A DNA stretch of 64,000 nucleotides from an uncultured Christensenella sp. (GTDB lineage: Bacteria; Bacillota; Clostridia; Christensenellales; Pumilibacteraceae): contig CATLHE010000001.1 in assembly GCA_949948895.1 (NCBI GenBank), positions 1 through 64,000 on the forward strand. The letters run 5' to 3'. The notes beneath the pieces are model-generated. The model was not told the origin of the DNA, made no database searches, and saw only the letters and a program-made list of their open reading frames with translations. Of this stretch, positions 52,801 to 61,853 are shown one piece after another. Position 1 is the first letter of the stretch. Each line of letters starts with the position of its first letter. A program made the position numbers and the translations under genes.

Positions 52801-55800
52801 CTAACAACGAAGTTTCCCAAGAGCACGAATTTTCGTTGATCAGTGCGCGCAGAAACGAGGTAACTCCAGTTGTTCTGACCGTAAACAACAGAGCGCGCCG
52901 TGTAGTGTCGGTAGGTTTGTTTGCGGACGATAAGGGCGACAACAGCATAACCGAATTCGATTTCGGTCTGTACAACAATACCGCCACGGGCGTTAAGCCT
53001 TATACTAAGGAAGCGTACATTATTGTCACTTACGTTGCCGCTAGCGAGGGCGTATATTCGTATTTTGAATCTGCAACGCTTAAGATACCCGATTATTTGG
53101 AGCTCAAACTCGGCGAGGGCGAGTACCTTGCGTATAGTCAGTCCGGATATGAAATAAAACGCGGCGATACTTACGTAGGCGATGCCGAAACTAAATTTGT
53201 GCAAAAGTGCACGTTCAGAGTCTTGGATTCGTCGGTGAACCACAGCGGCGATACGGCTAACGAGGTCATTACGCTCGGAGTCGAGGCGTCGTCCGTTGTG
53301 GGACACGAGGCAAAAGCGAAAGTCGATGCCGGTCTCGATAATATCTCGTATACGGTCAACGACATAGAGTATAATACGGACGGCGGTCAGCAACCGACAG
53401 TCAATCTCATGCTTAAATATAACGGCGACGCCGAGCAAAAATGCGTGATACCGTTTAAATTGAACGCGTTGGTAGGTACGGGATATAACAAGCTTGCATA
53501 CAACAAGAGCAATATCAGCATTACAAGCAATAACTTGACGGGTACCGGACTTTCCGCGAGCGGCGCGCTTTCTGGTGAACTCGTGATAGCAGCCGACGGA
53601 ACAAAGACGGTAAGCAATCAGCTCGTGTCGTTTACCGTTACCGATACCGCAGGTTATGCCACGGGCGGTAAAACGTTTAATATCAATATCATGGTCAACG
53701 TTACGACCGATATTTATGAAGTAAAGTTGTTGCGTAGCGCTATCAACGTTACAACGACGGGCGGAAGCGGCTTTGTCGACTATATCGAAGAAGGTAAAAA
53801 GGTCAATCAACTCACACTGATAATAAACAACAATAATACAAATTTTGTTCCGAATGAAGATGTTGTCAGAAATATCAATGTAGCGATCGTAAAAAAATCG
53901 GGCAACGGTTATATAGAACATAAGGGCGAAGATATTACTGTCGACAAGTTGAATTCAGATATACCCAAGGGCATATATATTCTTAAAATTTCCAATTCCG
54001 TAATTACGACCAAAATCGATAATGTCGAGAGCTATTTTGTTGCGCTGTCTTACGGCACGCTCGAACCTAAGTATTATCCGATTATCGTTACGACAACAGC
54101 CAATGAATTACGTCTCGGCGCGGATGGCAACTCCATCACCGTTAATCCCGACAGGCAAGCGAACGTTACGGTCGGCAGTGCAAGCGACAGGTTTAAGCTG
54201 GGCGCGACCGTTTACAATCGCGGCACGGGAGAAAAAGTAGAAAGCGGCGTCACTGTTACGTATGAGCTGTACGACAATTCCGAGCGTACCGATCTAATTG
54301 CGGACAGCAAGACGACAGCCGCCGCCAACGCCGTAGCCGATATAGACGCGTTCGGCGTAATTAGATTTATCAAACCCGATGCGAGCGGTACCGGCACGCT
54401 GTACTATCGCGCAAAATATACCGACTCTTCGAGCGGTAAAGAGTACGTCGAGGACGTCGCTATAAATTATCTTGTTACCATCGCAAAGATCAGCTTGGAT
54501 TTCGGCAAGCCGCTCATGCTGTATTATATGGACGGCTCGCATTATACACAGGTCGATCTTAAGGACCATATAGTTGTGGAAACGGCGTTTGCGGGCGTTG
54601 CCATACCGACGAGCGGCGTGACCGTTTCCGTTAAATCCAACGATACCGGATATATTTCGGTCGTCAACGGTCATACGGTGCGTCCGCTTCAGTTGAGGGT
54701 CGACGACAGCAGTATTACCGTAAGCGCGACCTATTATGACTCCGTGTACGGTACGACGACCGTCAATCAAGATTACAGCGTAAGCACTACGGGTATTACC
54801 GCACCGCGCTTTACATTCGATAAGAATTCGGTGGAGATTGTCTCTAACGAGACGGCGACGCTCACGCCCGACGTGGTAACTTACGATTGGCTCGGTTACA
54901 CGTATTCGATAGTATCGTATAACAACGCCAAGTTTACGATAACGCCGAGCGCAGGCGATATAAGCGGAGATCTTGCCGCAGGAACTACTTTGAGCATATC
55001 GCTCAAGCGCAACGGCTTTACAGGTCAAGCCGATTACGACGGCGATTATAAGTTTAAACTGCGCGTTAAGTACTCTGCGCTTCCCTCGGCTATGGGAACG
55101 CTTGTCGGCGGCTCGTTCGATAGCGAATATAGTTTGAAAGTAACGTGGGCGCTTACCGGCGTGAGCTTTAACATAGTTGAGAGCAAAGACGGCAACGAGT
55201 CCGTTTATGCAGGCGGAACCGTGACGGCGCCTACTGCGATAGAACATGATTCCAAAGCGGCATACAAACTTCAACTCGATCTGTCGGGCGTGTCCGAGAG
55301 CTTCGACGGCAAGTACGTTGTTGCCAGCGATAACGTGAACATCGTTTCGTTCGGTTCGTCTAAGTCCAATACGGCGACGCTCACGGACAGCGGAGTCGCT
55401 CTCAATACGGGCGACGGGTTCGGCACGGTTATGCTTACCGTTACCGCAAACGTATACGGCAAGAGCTTGGGCTTTGCCAAATACTTTACTGTCACGTATA
55501 ACGGCGCGACTACCGTGGCGCTCGAAACTTCCGCCGATAACGGCAGTACGTTCAAGACTGCAACAAGCGGCAGCACGCTCAACGTCGATTTCGATAACGA
55601 CACGCACAAGCGTTTGATACGCTACTATATCGACGTTTCGGGCGTAGGCATAGACGTGAAAGCCGAAGATATATCCGTGGTATACAGCGGCAATGTGACC
55701 GCCAATACAACGACGGACGGCGGCATGGTATTCAAAGCCGCAGACGGAAGATACTATGCGGAATTTGTAGCGAATAAACCCACGACGTTTACCGCCCGCG

Positions 55801-58800
55801 GTACGATAATAGTAGGCGGCAGAACATTCTATGCCGATACCGCGACGCTCGAGCTTACCGCTTCCGAACCCGATTTTACGTTTGGGTTTAAAGTCGGCGG
55901 CGCCGAATCGTCGCAGTTGTATCAGGAGTCTACGGCGACGCTTGCTCCGTCGTTTGTCGATAACGGATTCAAGGGCGAGCATGATATCGAGTACACTTTG
56001 GTTTCGGGCGGCGAATACGTTACGCTTGTCAACGGCGTGCTTACTCCCAAAAAGAACGCGACTTCCGATCACATGATAATTGTAGGCGCTACGATCAAAG
56101 TGACGGGCGGCGCGTATGCGGGCAAGACATATTACAAAGAGCGCGCGCTTACTTTGCGAGGCGTGTCGCTTCCCAAACTCGAGCTTGTAAACATAGAGAA
56201 AACGCTCACGGTAACGGGCAATTTCGTTACAGAAGATATTGCGGGCAACTTTGTCTTGGGCAAAGGTATAGCAAACGGCAAACAGTATGATTACAGCGGC
56301 AAGGTCGATTATAATTACTCGATAACGCCGCCCGCCGGCTATACTGCCGCAGATTATTCGATAAGCGGCTCGCGCATCACCGTGAACAACACGGATAAGG
56401 CCCGCGCGGGCGGTAGCTTTACCGTCAGCGTTTCCGCTACGATCAAGAGCGGCGAGATCAATGCCGGCAGCGTCGTAACTTCGGACGTATATACCGTTAT
56501 CGTCAGACCTCAAGCATGTGCGGTGAGCGGAGTATCCGTATCCGGTCAGAAAGGCGGTTACGATATCCGCAGCAGCGTCAAACCGTTTACGAGCGATTCC
56601 GACGGTCAAGTCAAGGACGGTGATAAGTATAACGTTTCGTTCGCGCTTAAGAACGGTACGACCGTCATTACCGTAGGCGGAGTATCCAAGCAGTTGGGCG
56701 ACGTCGTAAAGGTAAGCGGCGGCACGCTCACGATCTTGGAAAACATAACGTCCAATGTTACCGTTCAACTCGCGGCAACCGTAGCGATGGCAGATGGCGC
56801 GTATGCGGGCGAAGTCATGACCTGCGATACGACGGTAGTCGTCAACGGATTCACAATAGTAGCGAAAGATATAGATTTTGCAAGCGTTGTCGAAGGCGTG
56901 ATCGTAAACGCATACGGCGAGCTCGACGTTGCGGATTGGGTTTCCGCTGTTGTGAGCGGCACTATCTCGCAAATAGATGTATACGTTGTAACGTCGGGTG
57001 CGGGCGCGTTCGTAAAAACGGATTATACCGATAAAGCGGCGCCCATCGTCACGTTCGATAACGATATCAACGTGTCGCTTACTCAAAACCGTCGCGTCGT
57101 ACGTATCGGCTTTGCGGTTTATACGGATAACGGCGTTTATTACGGCGAGGGCGACGTGAATATCGCCGCGATCCATCCGGAAACTATGGTAAGAGCAAAC
57201 GACGAGATCTTAAACGATCCGTATGCCGTTGAACTGATAGGCGGTTCGTCTGTCTCCTTCGGCTTGAACGAAGAACACGGGCTCGATATCGAGAACGTGA
57301 CAGTCAGAGATGCCGGCGACAGCCTTGCCGTAACCGTAAGCGGAGCGAATATCATGTTTACGGCAGCGGATATCGTAACTACCGTCACGGCTAACGTCGA
57401 GATATCGTACAGAGTTTGTGACGTAAATCAGTCTCTCAGAATAGCGTTTGTAATAACGCCGCGCCCGTCAGAGGATCTTTTCATCGTTACCAACAAGACC
57501 GTTACGGTCTCGTCAAGCGCGTACGAGTTCGTTTCCAAATGGACGCCGTCGTTGTCGAATAACTATGTATACGGCAAATCGATAAGCATATCGTTGTCTA
57601 ATAACGACTATGTAACAAGGAAAATCTCGAGTATAACTTTCACGGGTTACGATGCGAGCGGCGGAGCTTATACAAAGACGGGCAGCATAGGTATGATCGA
57701 CAGAACGGTCAATATTTCGCCCAATAGTTCCGTGCCGTACAAATACTTCCAACTGACCATAGGCGTCAAGCAAAGCTGTACGTTAAAAGTAACGTATACT
57801 TCGGCGAACAGCGCGGACGGAAATTCTACCGTCAGGACCGAAGTTACTTACAACATAATACGCAGCAGCAGTTCTCAGGTGCCCGTAACGTTCGATGCCA
57901 ACGGCGGCACGTTTGCGGACGGCAATTCCACGCTTATGATAACTCACAACTACGGCAACGCGTCGCGCACGTATATGCTTCCTTCGGTACCGCCTACGAG
58001 AGAGGGCTATGAACTCGACGGTTGGTATTTCGAGGCGGACGGAACGGGACTGAAAGTAACTTCGGATATGGCGGTTGCTTACGGTTACGATCACGTGATC
58101 TATGCCAAGTGGAAGGTTGCCGATTACAGCGTTACGCTTGATAAAAACGACGGAATGGGTATAAACGACGTGATAACGGTGACGTTCGGTCAGACGTTTA
58201 GCGGTAAGCTCACCGTGCCTACGCGCACCGGCTATGCGTTTAACGGCTGGTATACTTCCGAAAACGTTCGAGTTACCGACAGCACCGTCGTTACCGCGGC
58301 ATTCGACAACGCTACGCTTCATGCGGAGTGGACAGCAGTATCATACAGTATAACTCTCGATGCCGACGGCGGAAGCTTCAAGACCGGCAATACTATGCCG
58401 ACCGTCACGTTTGACCAACAGTATCCCGATCTTGCAGTTCCCGAACGCGCGGGCTATACGTTCGGCGGTTGGTATACCCAAAAGGACGGTTTAGGTACGG
58501 CTGTTACCGACGCTACGGGCGAGAACGTAAATTTGGTCAAAGTAAGCAACGAAAACGAGCATTCGCTTTATGCCAAGTGGACGGCTAACCGTTACACCGT
58601 GCAGTTGAACGGCAACGGCGGCAACCTCGGCTCGGCAAGCACAATAGACGTGACGTACGGCGAGGCGTACGAGATGCTCGTCGCTACTGTCATCACCCGT
58701 GACGGATACACCTTCGACGGTTGGTACATTACGAAAGGCGATACCGAAATAATGGTATTCGACAGTAACAGCGTAAACGTGAATAACGTCAAAGTATCGA

Positions 58801-59333
58801 TAGCGTCCAATCACTTCATGTATGCGAAATGGACCGCAAACGAATACGCCTTGACGATAGACGCCGACGGCGGCAGCGGTGCGCCCGACGACACTACGGT
58901 GACTTTCGGCGGAACGTTCCCCGAAACGCTCGGCACGGTGCCTACGAAAACGGGCTATACGTTTGACGGTTGGTGGACTGTGGACGAGAGCGGAAATATC
59001 ACCGCCGACAGCATCAAGGTTGTAAGCGGAATGATCGTGAACGTTACGGGCAATATCACGCTCAAAGCCAAGTGGACGGCTAATACGTATACGGTCGTGC
59101 TCGTTACGGCGGACGGCGCGGATATAGCCACCGGTACGGTCATCACGATAGCGTACGGCGAGAACGTTAAGTTCGATTCGTTGCCTACGCCCGAAGTGGA
59201 CGGTTACGATTTCGACGGCTGGTACTCCGATGCGAGCTTCAACAACGCAGTCGACGAGAATACCACGGTGTTTGACGCGAGCGGCAAGTTGGCGTATACC
59301 GTGCTGTTTGCAAAGTTCACGCCTCAACCGTAA
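49812..59333 (+). CDS. Giant membrane-anchored surface protein with InlB-type repeats
   Basis: The 3173-aa protein has a short cytoplasmic N-terminus, one hydrophobic segment at residues 18-43 (LIIMFAVMGVLFALAVTFLI and on) that acts as a signal anchor, and more than 3100 residues outside. The body is rich in Thr, Ser, Val and Asp with repeated beta-sandwich-like segments suggestive of bacterial Ig folds. From about residue 2690 there are six InlB B-type repeats (Flg_new family), each with a GYxFdGWY-like core and ending KWTAN or similar. There is no LPXTG motif and no S-layer domain, so the N-terminal helix is the only visible anchor. Cysteines are few. Adhesion is inferred from the repeat family. 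Confidence 0.88.
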   Translation: MPISDEIIELAPVKKTKSKLIIMFAVMGVLFALAVTFLILYFLKPSAVADNGKVLNVGISSSSELFSTTDGEGNQIYTASVGNDYTVYATVAVEGGKSPEVKWIVEPSDKAIEIKDSGRVTDKTETNGTLISATSDVPEYKFYCTFSPNEEYAGQKITLAAMSTSSDNKIGKVEFTVVKQGTEHIVLNTYRRGSNGAQEAIENDTLELPWFAAANFKPDPSEAMITTNDYFYVNFTQYGEYDVSTDSYSKITIDRTQNSNNVRIDVVSGGDVINLASQNPGASRFSFKLKKVGTAVIKIVANVNNDYIADGRVVSKTLTIKSVSSASLGYIDGMYFTQQPVTAETFAALKNTSVPPADILTDTLTVPYSIATYTGIMSHVILTPYSLQYDATTGKLKDDWQNKIEITSSDKSICTITGSDITCRKLAANSECTLRFNDKSANSIGVYKNIKLNIVAPVNQVNLDYKTSSGGKPEIDASTGAIKSALGASYGMTVTYNITVPAGTDPKTLIAKGYLSGNFKIEAESNFVSVKTKNGKDIKLGETTSLNENDMTFTGTGTTITGTAEFIVTIKDKGIVDDEYELKFTKFGIMFGDDPDKQINTVNPEIVKTTNFKIEATAKHAYFVKDKDKIDNIVTAGGTQAGKFVDTSDSDATDAFSATVYVQAKAAGAFLSSTVDLIKLIDKDGTGDITGKITGRSSFKGTIGGDYKTLEFISIQNLDNCSATLTFTVTDYHETIATFIITVRLVNEIRSIECANTETATMPYESTKLLSFAREKIVPNRVLNIGNESLTNEKTTVSMYYEDLDGKKPFVAVEDKDAGLTYFRLAENGKDIFSFNGSRFNACVDLFAAAYQNGIPLSTIYVRYTTVSEANYVQEPRWCERTYNLVRYADSVKLFDDEYCMNEVVYDNTAKSYIPEMNQGKSEDFWVSSVVHIALDNGTEKDVVIEQERHQGTVLSEVEASYISLPSKNGLLDVSGKPFGDIQNAYLSIRFTAPDVSNNEVSQEHEFSLISARRNEVTPVVLTVNNRARRVVSVGLFADDKGDNSITEFDFGLYNNTATGVKPYTKEAYIIVTYVAASEGVYSYFESATLKIPDYLELKLGEGEYLAYSQSGYEIKRGDTYVGDAETKFVQKCTFRVLDSSVNHSGDTANEVITLGVEASSVVGHEAKAKVDAGLDNISYTVNDIEYNTDGGQQPTVNLMLKYNGDAEQKCVIPFKLNALVGTGYNKLAYNKSNISITSNNLTGTGLSASGALSGELVIAADGTKTVSNQLVSFTVTDTAGYATGGKTFNINIMVNVTTDIYEVKLLRSAINVTTTGGSGFVDYIEEGKKVNQLTLIINNNNTNFVPNEDVVRNINVAIVKKSGNGYIEHKGEDITVDKLNSDIPKGIYILKISNSVITTKIDNVESYFVALSYGTLEPKYYPIIVTTTANELRLGADGNSITVNPDRQANVTVGSASDRFKLGATVYNRGTGEKVESGVTVTYELYDNSERTDLIADSKTTAAANAVADIDAFGVIRFIKPDASGTGTLYYRAKYTDSSSGKEYVEDVAINYLVTIAKISLDFGKPLMLYYMDGSHYTQVDLKDHIVVETAFAGVAIPTSGVTVSVKSNDTGYISVVNGHTVRPLQLRVDDSSITVSATYYDSVYGTTTVNQDYSVSTTGITAPRFTFDKNSVEIVSNETATLTPDVVTYDWLGYTYSIVSYNNAKFTITPSAGDISGDLAAGTTLSISLKRNGFTGQADYDGDYKFKLRVKYSALPSAMGTLVGGSFDSEYSLKVTWALTGVSFNIVESKDGNESVYAGGTVTAPTAIEHDSKAAYKLQLDLSGVSESFDGKYVVASDNVNIVSFGSSKSNTATLTDSGVALNTGDGFGTVMLTVTANVYGKSLGFAKYFTVTYNGATTVALETSADNGSTFKTATSGSTLNVDFDNDTHKRLIRYYIDVSGVGIDVKAEDISVVYSGNVTANTTTDGGMVFKAADGRYYAEFVANKPTTFTARGTIIVGGRTFYADTATLELTASEPDFTFGFKVGGAESSQLYQESTATLAPSFVDNGFKGEHDIEYTLVSGGEYVTLVNGVLTPKKNATSDHMIIVGATIKVTGGAYAGKTYYKERALTLRGVSLPKLELVNIEKTLTVTGNFVTEDIAGNFVLGKGIANGKQYDYSGKVDYNYSITPPAGYTAADYSISGSRITVNNTDKARAGGSFTVSVSATIKSGEINAGSVVTSDVYTVIVRPQACAVSGVSVSGQKGGYDIRSSVKPFTSDSDGQVKDGDKYNVSFALKNGTTVITVGGVSKQLGDVVKVSGGTLTILENITSNVTVQLAATVAMADGAYAGEVMTCDTTVVVNGFTIVAKDIDFASVVEGVIVNAYGELDVADWVSAVVSGTISQIDVYVVTSGAGAFVKTDYTDKAAPIVTFDNDINVSLTQNRRVVRIGFAVYTDNGVYYGEGDVNIAAIHPETMVRANDEILNDPYAVELIGGSSVSFGLNEEHGLDIENVTVRDAGDSLAVTVSGANIMFTAADIVTTVTANVEISYRVCDVNQSLRIAFVITPRPSEDLFIVTNKTVTVSSSAYEFVSKWTPSLSNNYVYGKSISISLSNNDYVTRKISSITFTGYDASGGAYTKTGSIGMIDRTVNISPNSSVPYKYFQLTIGVKQSCTLKVTYTSANSADGNSTVRTEVTYNIIRSSSSQVPVTFDANGGTFADGNSTLMITHNYGNASRTYMLPSVPPTREGYELDGWYFEADGTGLKVTSDMAVAYGYDHVIYAKWKVADYSVTLDKNDGMGINDVITVTFGQTFSGKLTVPTRTGYAFNGWYTSENVRVTDSTVVTAAFDNATLHAEWTAVSYSITLDADGGSFKTGNTMPTVTFDQQYPDLAVPERAGYTFGGWYTQKDGLGTAVTDATGENVNLVKVSNENEHSLYAKWTANRYTVQLNGNGGNLGSASTIDVTYGEAYEMLVATVITRDGYTFDGWYITKGDTEIMVFDSNSVNVNNVKVSIASNHFMYAKWTANEYALTIDADGGSGAPDDTTVTFGGTFPETLGTVPTKTGYTFDGWWTVDESGNITADSIKVVSGMIVNVTGNITLKAKWTANTYTVVLVTADGADIATGTVITIAYGENVKFDSLPTPEVDGYDFDGWYSDASFNNAVDENTTVFDASGKLAYTVLFAKFTPQP

Positions 59334-59401
59334 TAGCGGCGTTGCTGTGCCGACTGCAAGAATAGCCGTAAAGATAGGTTTTATACTACTGTTATCGAAG
59401 A

Positions 59402-59433
59402 CCCCGAAAGCCCTTGACTTTTCGGGGTTTTTT
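59402..59433 (+). terminator. Intrinsic terminator containing the next promoter's -35 box
   Basis: CCCCGAAA (59402-59409) pairs with TTTCGGGG (59420-59427), followed by six T residues. The loop ends in TTGACT (59414-59419). Confidence 0.85.
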
Positions 59434-59443
59434 GTGGTATTAT
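59414..59443 (+). promoter_or_regulatory. Promoter of the phosphoribosyltransferase gene
   Basis: TTGACT (59414-59419), an 18-base spacer and TATTAT (59438-59443). The -35 box lies in the terminator loop and the T-tract lies in the spacer. The start at 59496 follows AAGAGGTGAG. Confidence 0.6.
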
Positions 59444-59495
59444 TGTATATGTGGGCGCCGCCCCGTACTATAAAACAACGCTAAGAGGTGAGCAA

Positions 59496-60038
59496 ATGAA
59501 AAAGGTTTATACGGTAGATATTTGCGGAAGGAAAGAAGACCTGCCCGTGATACCGTTGCCGTCGTGCGTCAATATTTGTTTCTTTAATCTTCACGGCAAC
59601 GTAGAGTTGACCGAGTACTGCGCGGAAAAGCTTGCGGAGCGCATAGTGCCGTATTCGCCCGATGTGGTCATAACCGCCGAGAGCAAAGGCTTACAGCTCG
59701 CGCATTGCATAGCGCGCAATATCGGGCAGAATTATTATGCGGTAGCCAGAAAGAGCAAAAAGCTCTATATGCAGGACGGTATATCTGTGGACGCCAAGAC
59801 CATTACCACGGGCGAAGTGCAGCATTTGTATCTGTCCGCGCACGACGTGGAACTTTTGAACGGCAAGCGCGTCGCGATAGTAGACGACGTTATCAGCACG
59901 GGCGCCGCCAACGCCGCGCTGGAACAGCTCGTAGAAAAAGCGGGCGGTAAGGTCGTTTGCCGCGCATTCGTGCTTGCGGAAGGCGAGGCGAAAGAGCGTG
60001 CCGATATAGAGTATTTGGCGGCGATACCTTTATTGTAG
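59496..60038 (+). CDS. Phosphoribosyltransferase, adenine-PRT-like
   Basis: The 180-aa protein has the type-I PRTase signature VAIVDDVISTGAANAALEQL near residue 125 and an upstream PDVVITAESKGLQLAHCIA segment like the substrate end of APRT and xanthine PRT. It would join a nucleobase to PRPP in purine salvage. The substrate is not certain, because the hood region is not a clear match to APRT. The ATG at 59496 is chosen by its Shine-Dalgarno site; a longer reading to 59451 overlaps the promoter region. Confidence 0.8.
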   Translation: MKKVYTVDICGRKEDLPVIPLPSCVNICFFNLHGNVELTEYCAEKLAERIVPYSPDVVITAESKGLQLAHCIARNIGQNYYAVARKSKKLYMQDGISVDAKTITTGEVQHLYLSAHDVELLNGKRVAIVDDVISTGAANAALEQLVEKAGGKVVCRAFVLAEGEAKERADIEYLAAIPLL

Positions 60039-60056
60039 AAAAAGTTAATTAATAAC

Positions 60057-60087
60057 AAAAAGACGCGTAAAATTGCGCGTCTTTTTT
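60057..60087. terminator. Bidirectional terminator
   Basis: AAAAAGACGCG and GCGCGTCTTTTTT form the arms, lying between the converging phosphoribosyltransferase and CotF-like genes. Confidence 0.9.
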
Positions 60088-60112
60088 GTGTTTTATTTAT
60101 TATTCTGCGCGA

Positions 60113-60871
60113 TCAACGGTGATTATCGCAGAGCGGACGGAACTGCTGTTTTGCTTCCGTTACCTTTTCTTCCGTAGCGGGTTCGGTTTTATACATTCCG
60201 CGTTTTTGCATATACTCGAACGTGGAATACTGATCGGCGGCGGCTTCTATAAGATTTTCGCGGAATATATCGCGAAGCGGCTCTTCCGCGCTCTCGCAAA
60301 GCGCCGTCGAATAGAGCTTGACGAGCTGTTTTTCGCAACCGAGTACGTCGGAAATGATCTCGTAGTCGTCGAGCGCGCAGCGGCTTCTCGCGTCGCAAGT
60401 CGGGTCGTCGCAGGTCGCAGCGGTCTCGTCTTCGGGCGAGCCCGTCATGCCGTAGTCTTCCGCCGTTTCGCTGTCCTCATCGCAGTTGCAGTGTCTGTCT
60501 ATGCCGCAACCGTCGTTGTCGCAACCGCAACCGCAGCCGCTGTCGGAAGCACTCTCGGTGTCATACACGTCGGGCTGTTCGTCGTAGAGCCCGCTGAGAT
60601 CGTCAGAGCGGTCTACGGGGTTAGTGGTCTCGTTTTTGCCGAGCGGCGCGATAACTCCGGGCGCGTTAAAGAAATCTTTTGCGGTCTCGGGCTCGTTTAC
60701 ATATTGCGGGATACCGTCTTCCGCGGTCTCGGCGCTGTTTGCACCGAATTCGTCGGGCGTCGAGGGAAATTCCGTGGCGGATTCGACGTCGCATTCGCGG
60801 CGCGTCTTGTAGCCGTTGCAGTCGGAAGGGTCGCTATCGAACGAATCGAACAGATCTTTATTGTTTTCCAT
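60113..60871 (-). CDS. CotF-like spore-coat-type protein with acidic Cys-rich N-terminus
   Basis: The 252-aa protein ends in a CotF-type ferritin-like helical domain (residues 165-245: DYEIISDVLGCEKQLVKLYS, then YSTFEYMQKRGMYKTEPATE), as in spore coat protein F. Residues 1-160 are very acidic and low in complexity, with a cysteine cluster near 110-160 (SGCGCGCDNDGC, DRHCNCDED, CDDPTCDARSRC) that could bind metal or crosslink. This N-terminus is not part of ordinary CotF. It lies nine bases downstream of a 60-aa helical protein gene and is probably co-transcribed with it. A coat role is inferred from the family. Confidence 0.8.
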   Translation of the reverse strand: MENNKDLFDSFDSDPSDCNGYKTRRECDVESATEFPSTPDEFGANSAETAEDGIPQYVNEPETAKDFFNAPGVIAPLGKNETTNPVDRSDDLSGLYDEQPDVYDTESASDSGCGCGCDNDGCGIDRHCNCDEDSETAEDYGMTGSPEDETAATCDDPTCDARSRCALDDYEIISDVLGCEKQLVKLYSTALCESAEEPLRDIFRENLIEAAADQYSTFEYMQKRGMYKTEPATEEKVTEAKQQFRPLCDNHR

Positions 60872-60880
60872 AAAAGCTCC

Positions 60881-61063
60881 TTAATTTTTATCGAGATAGT
60901 TGGTGAGCGTTTCGTAACGCTGTTTGTGCCCGTTGGCGAGTTTGCCGAGCGCGCATTGGAGATCGGAATTGTCCGTTTCGGAGACGTAGTTGCAGCATTT
61001 TTTGTATGCGAGTTTTTCGCTGCGACAGAGCTCGCTCAGTTCTTGTAAGCTTTTTGTTGTCAT
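60881..61063 (-). CDS. Small helical protein upstream of the CotF-like gene
   Basis: The 60-aa protein consists of two helices (SLQELSELCRSEKLAYKKCC and LQCALGKLANGHKQRYETLT). The pattern resembles half of a ferritin-like bundle and the helices of CotF, with four cysteines. AAGGAG precedes the ATG. Close linkage to the CotF-like gene suggests a partner in the same structure. It is too short for firm assignment. Confidence 0.7.
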   Translation of the reverse strand: MTTKSLQELSELCRSEKLAYKKCCNYVSETDNSDLQCALGKLANGHKQRYETLTNYLDKN

Positions 61064-61102
61064 TATTTTCTCCTTGTCTATGATGAATTTAATATGTGAG
61101 GC

Positions 61103-61131
61103 TTGATTTATTTCTATTCGCGGTGTATAAT
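61103..61131 (+). promoter_or_regulatory. Promoter of recX, leaderless
   Basis: TTGATT (61103-61108), 17 bases, TATAAT (61126-61131), then GTGGGC and ATG at 61138. Start codon and expected transcription start coincide. Confidence 0.75.
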
Positions 61132-61137
61132 GTGGGC

Positions 61138-61809
61138 ATGGGTAAAATTACCGACATAGCAAGACAAAAGCGTAACAAGTCGCGAGTCAGCGTGTATATC
61201 GACGGCGAGTTCGCGATTGGTCTCGACGCCGTGACGGCGGTCGCGGCAAGGCTCGCGATAGGTGACGAGGTGTCGGAAGACGAGCTGAGAGCGGTGGTCG
61301 AAAAGAGCGAGATAAATTCCGCGTTTGAACGCGCGGTCGGGTATCTTTCCGCCGCGCCGCGCGCCCGCCTCGAGATTCATAGATATCTAAAAGATAAAGG
61401 CTATGACGGTAAAGTTTGCGACGAAGTATTGCGTCGGCTCGACGAGTATCGCTATGTGGACGACAGGGCGTATGCGGAAAGTTATGTAAAGTCGAAATCC
61501 AAAAAATACGGAAAGATACGGCTCTCCGCCGAACTCAAAAAAAAGGGTATAAGCTCGGAGATCGTTTCCGACGTGTTGTCGGGCGAGTCGGACGATTACG
61601 AAGACGCGCAGGAATATGAAGAGACGGACGGCGCGATCAAGGTCGCGGAACGGTATTTGAGATCGCACAAAGAACGCGACGCGCTCAAACTGAAGCGGTT
61701 TCTTGCTGGACGCGGATTTACATGGGACACAATAAACTCGGTTGTTTCCAAGCTTAAAGACGGCGGGGCGTTCGATACCGAGACGGACGACGAATATTTT
61801 TACGATTGA
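61138..61809 (+). CDS. recX: Regulatory protein RecX
   Basis: From the ATG at 61138 the protein is 223 aa, within the range for Bacillota RecX, which binds RecA filaments and limits recombination. Typical segments are SRVSVYIDGEFAIGLD near the start, RLEIHRYLKDKGYDGKVCDEVLRRLDEYRYVDDRAYAESYVKSKSKKYGKIRLSAELKKKGIS in the middle, and RFLAGRGFTWDTINSVVSKL at the end, built of three-helix repeats. An acidic insert (residues 147-165) separates repeats two and three. A longer reading to 61096 would run through the promoter. recA is not in the window. The stop overlaps a longer, rejected start of the next gene. Confidence 0.92.
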   Translation: MGKITDIARQKRNKSRVSVYIDGEFAIGLDAVTAVAARLAIGDEVSEDELRAVVEKSEINSAFERAVGYLSAAPRARLEIHRYLKDKGYDGKVCDEVLRRLDEYRYVDDRAYAESYVKSKSKKYGKIRLSAELKKKGISSEIVSDVLSGESDDYEDAQEYEETDGAIKVAERYLRSHKERDALKLKRFLAGRGFTWDTINSVVSKLKDGGAFDTETDDEYFYD

Positions 61810-61853
61810 CCGCTTTTGCGATAACAATGCGCTATTTTGCGCACGGAGGAATA

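Noticed and set aside
54294-57176. A 960-aa open frame antisense to the giant surface-protein gene
   Set aside because: It is rich in Arg, Tyr, His and Ile in a random pattern, has no motif or ribosome site, and is the mirror of a strongly supported gene. Codon bias on the sense strand removes stops from this frame.
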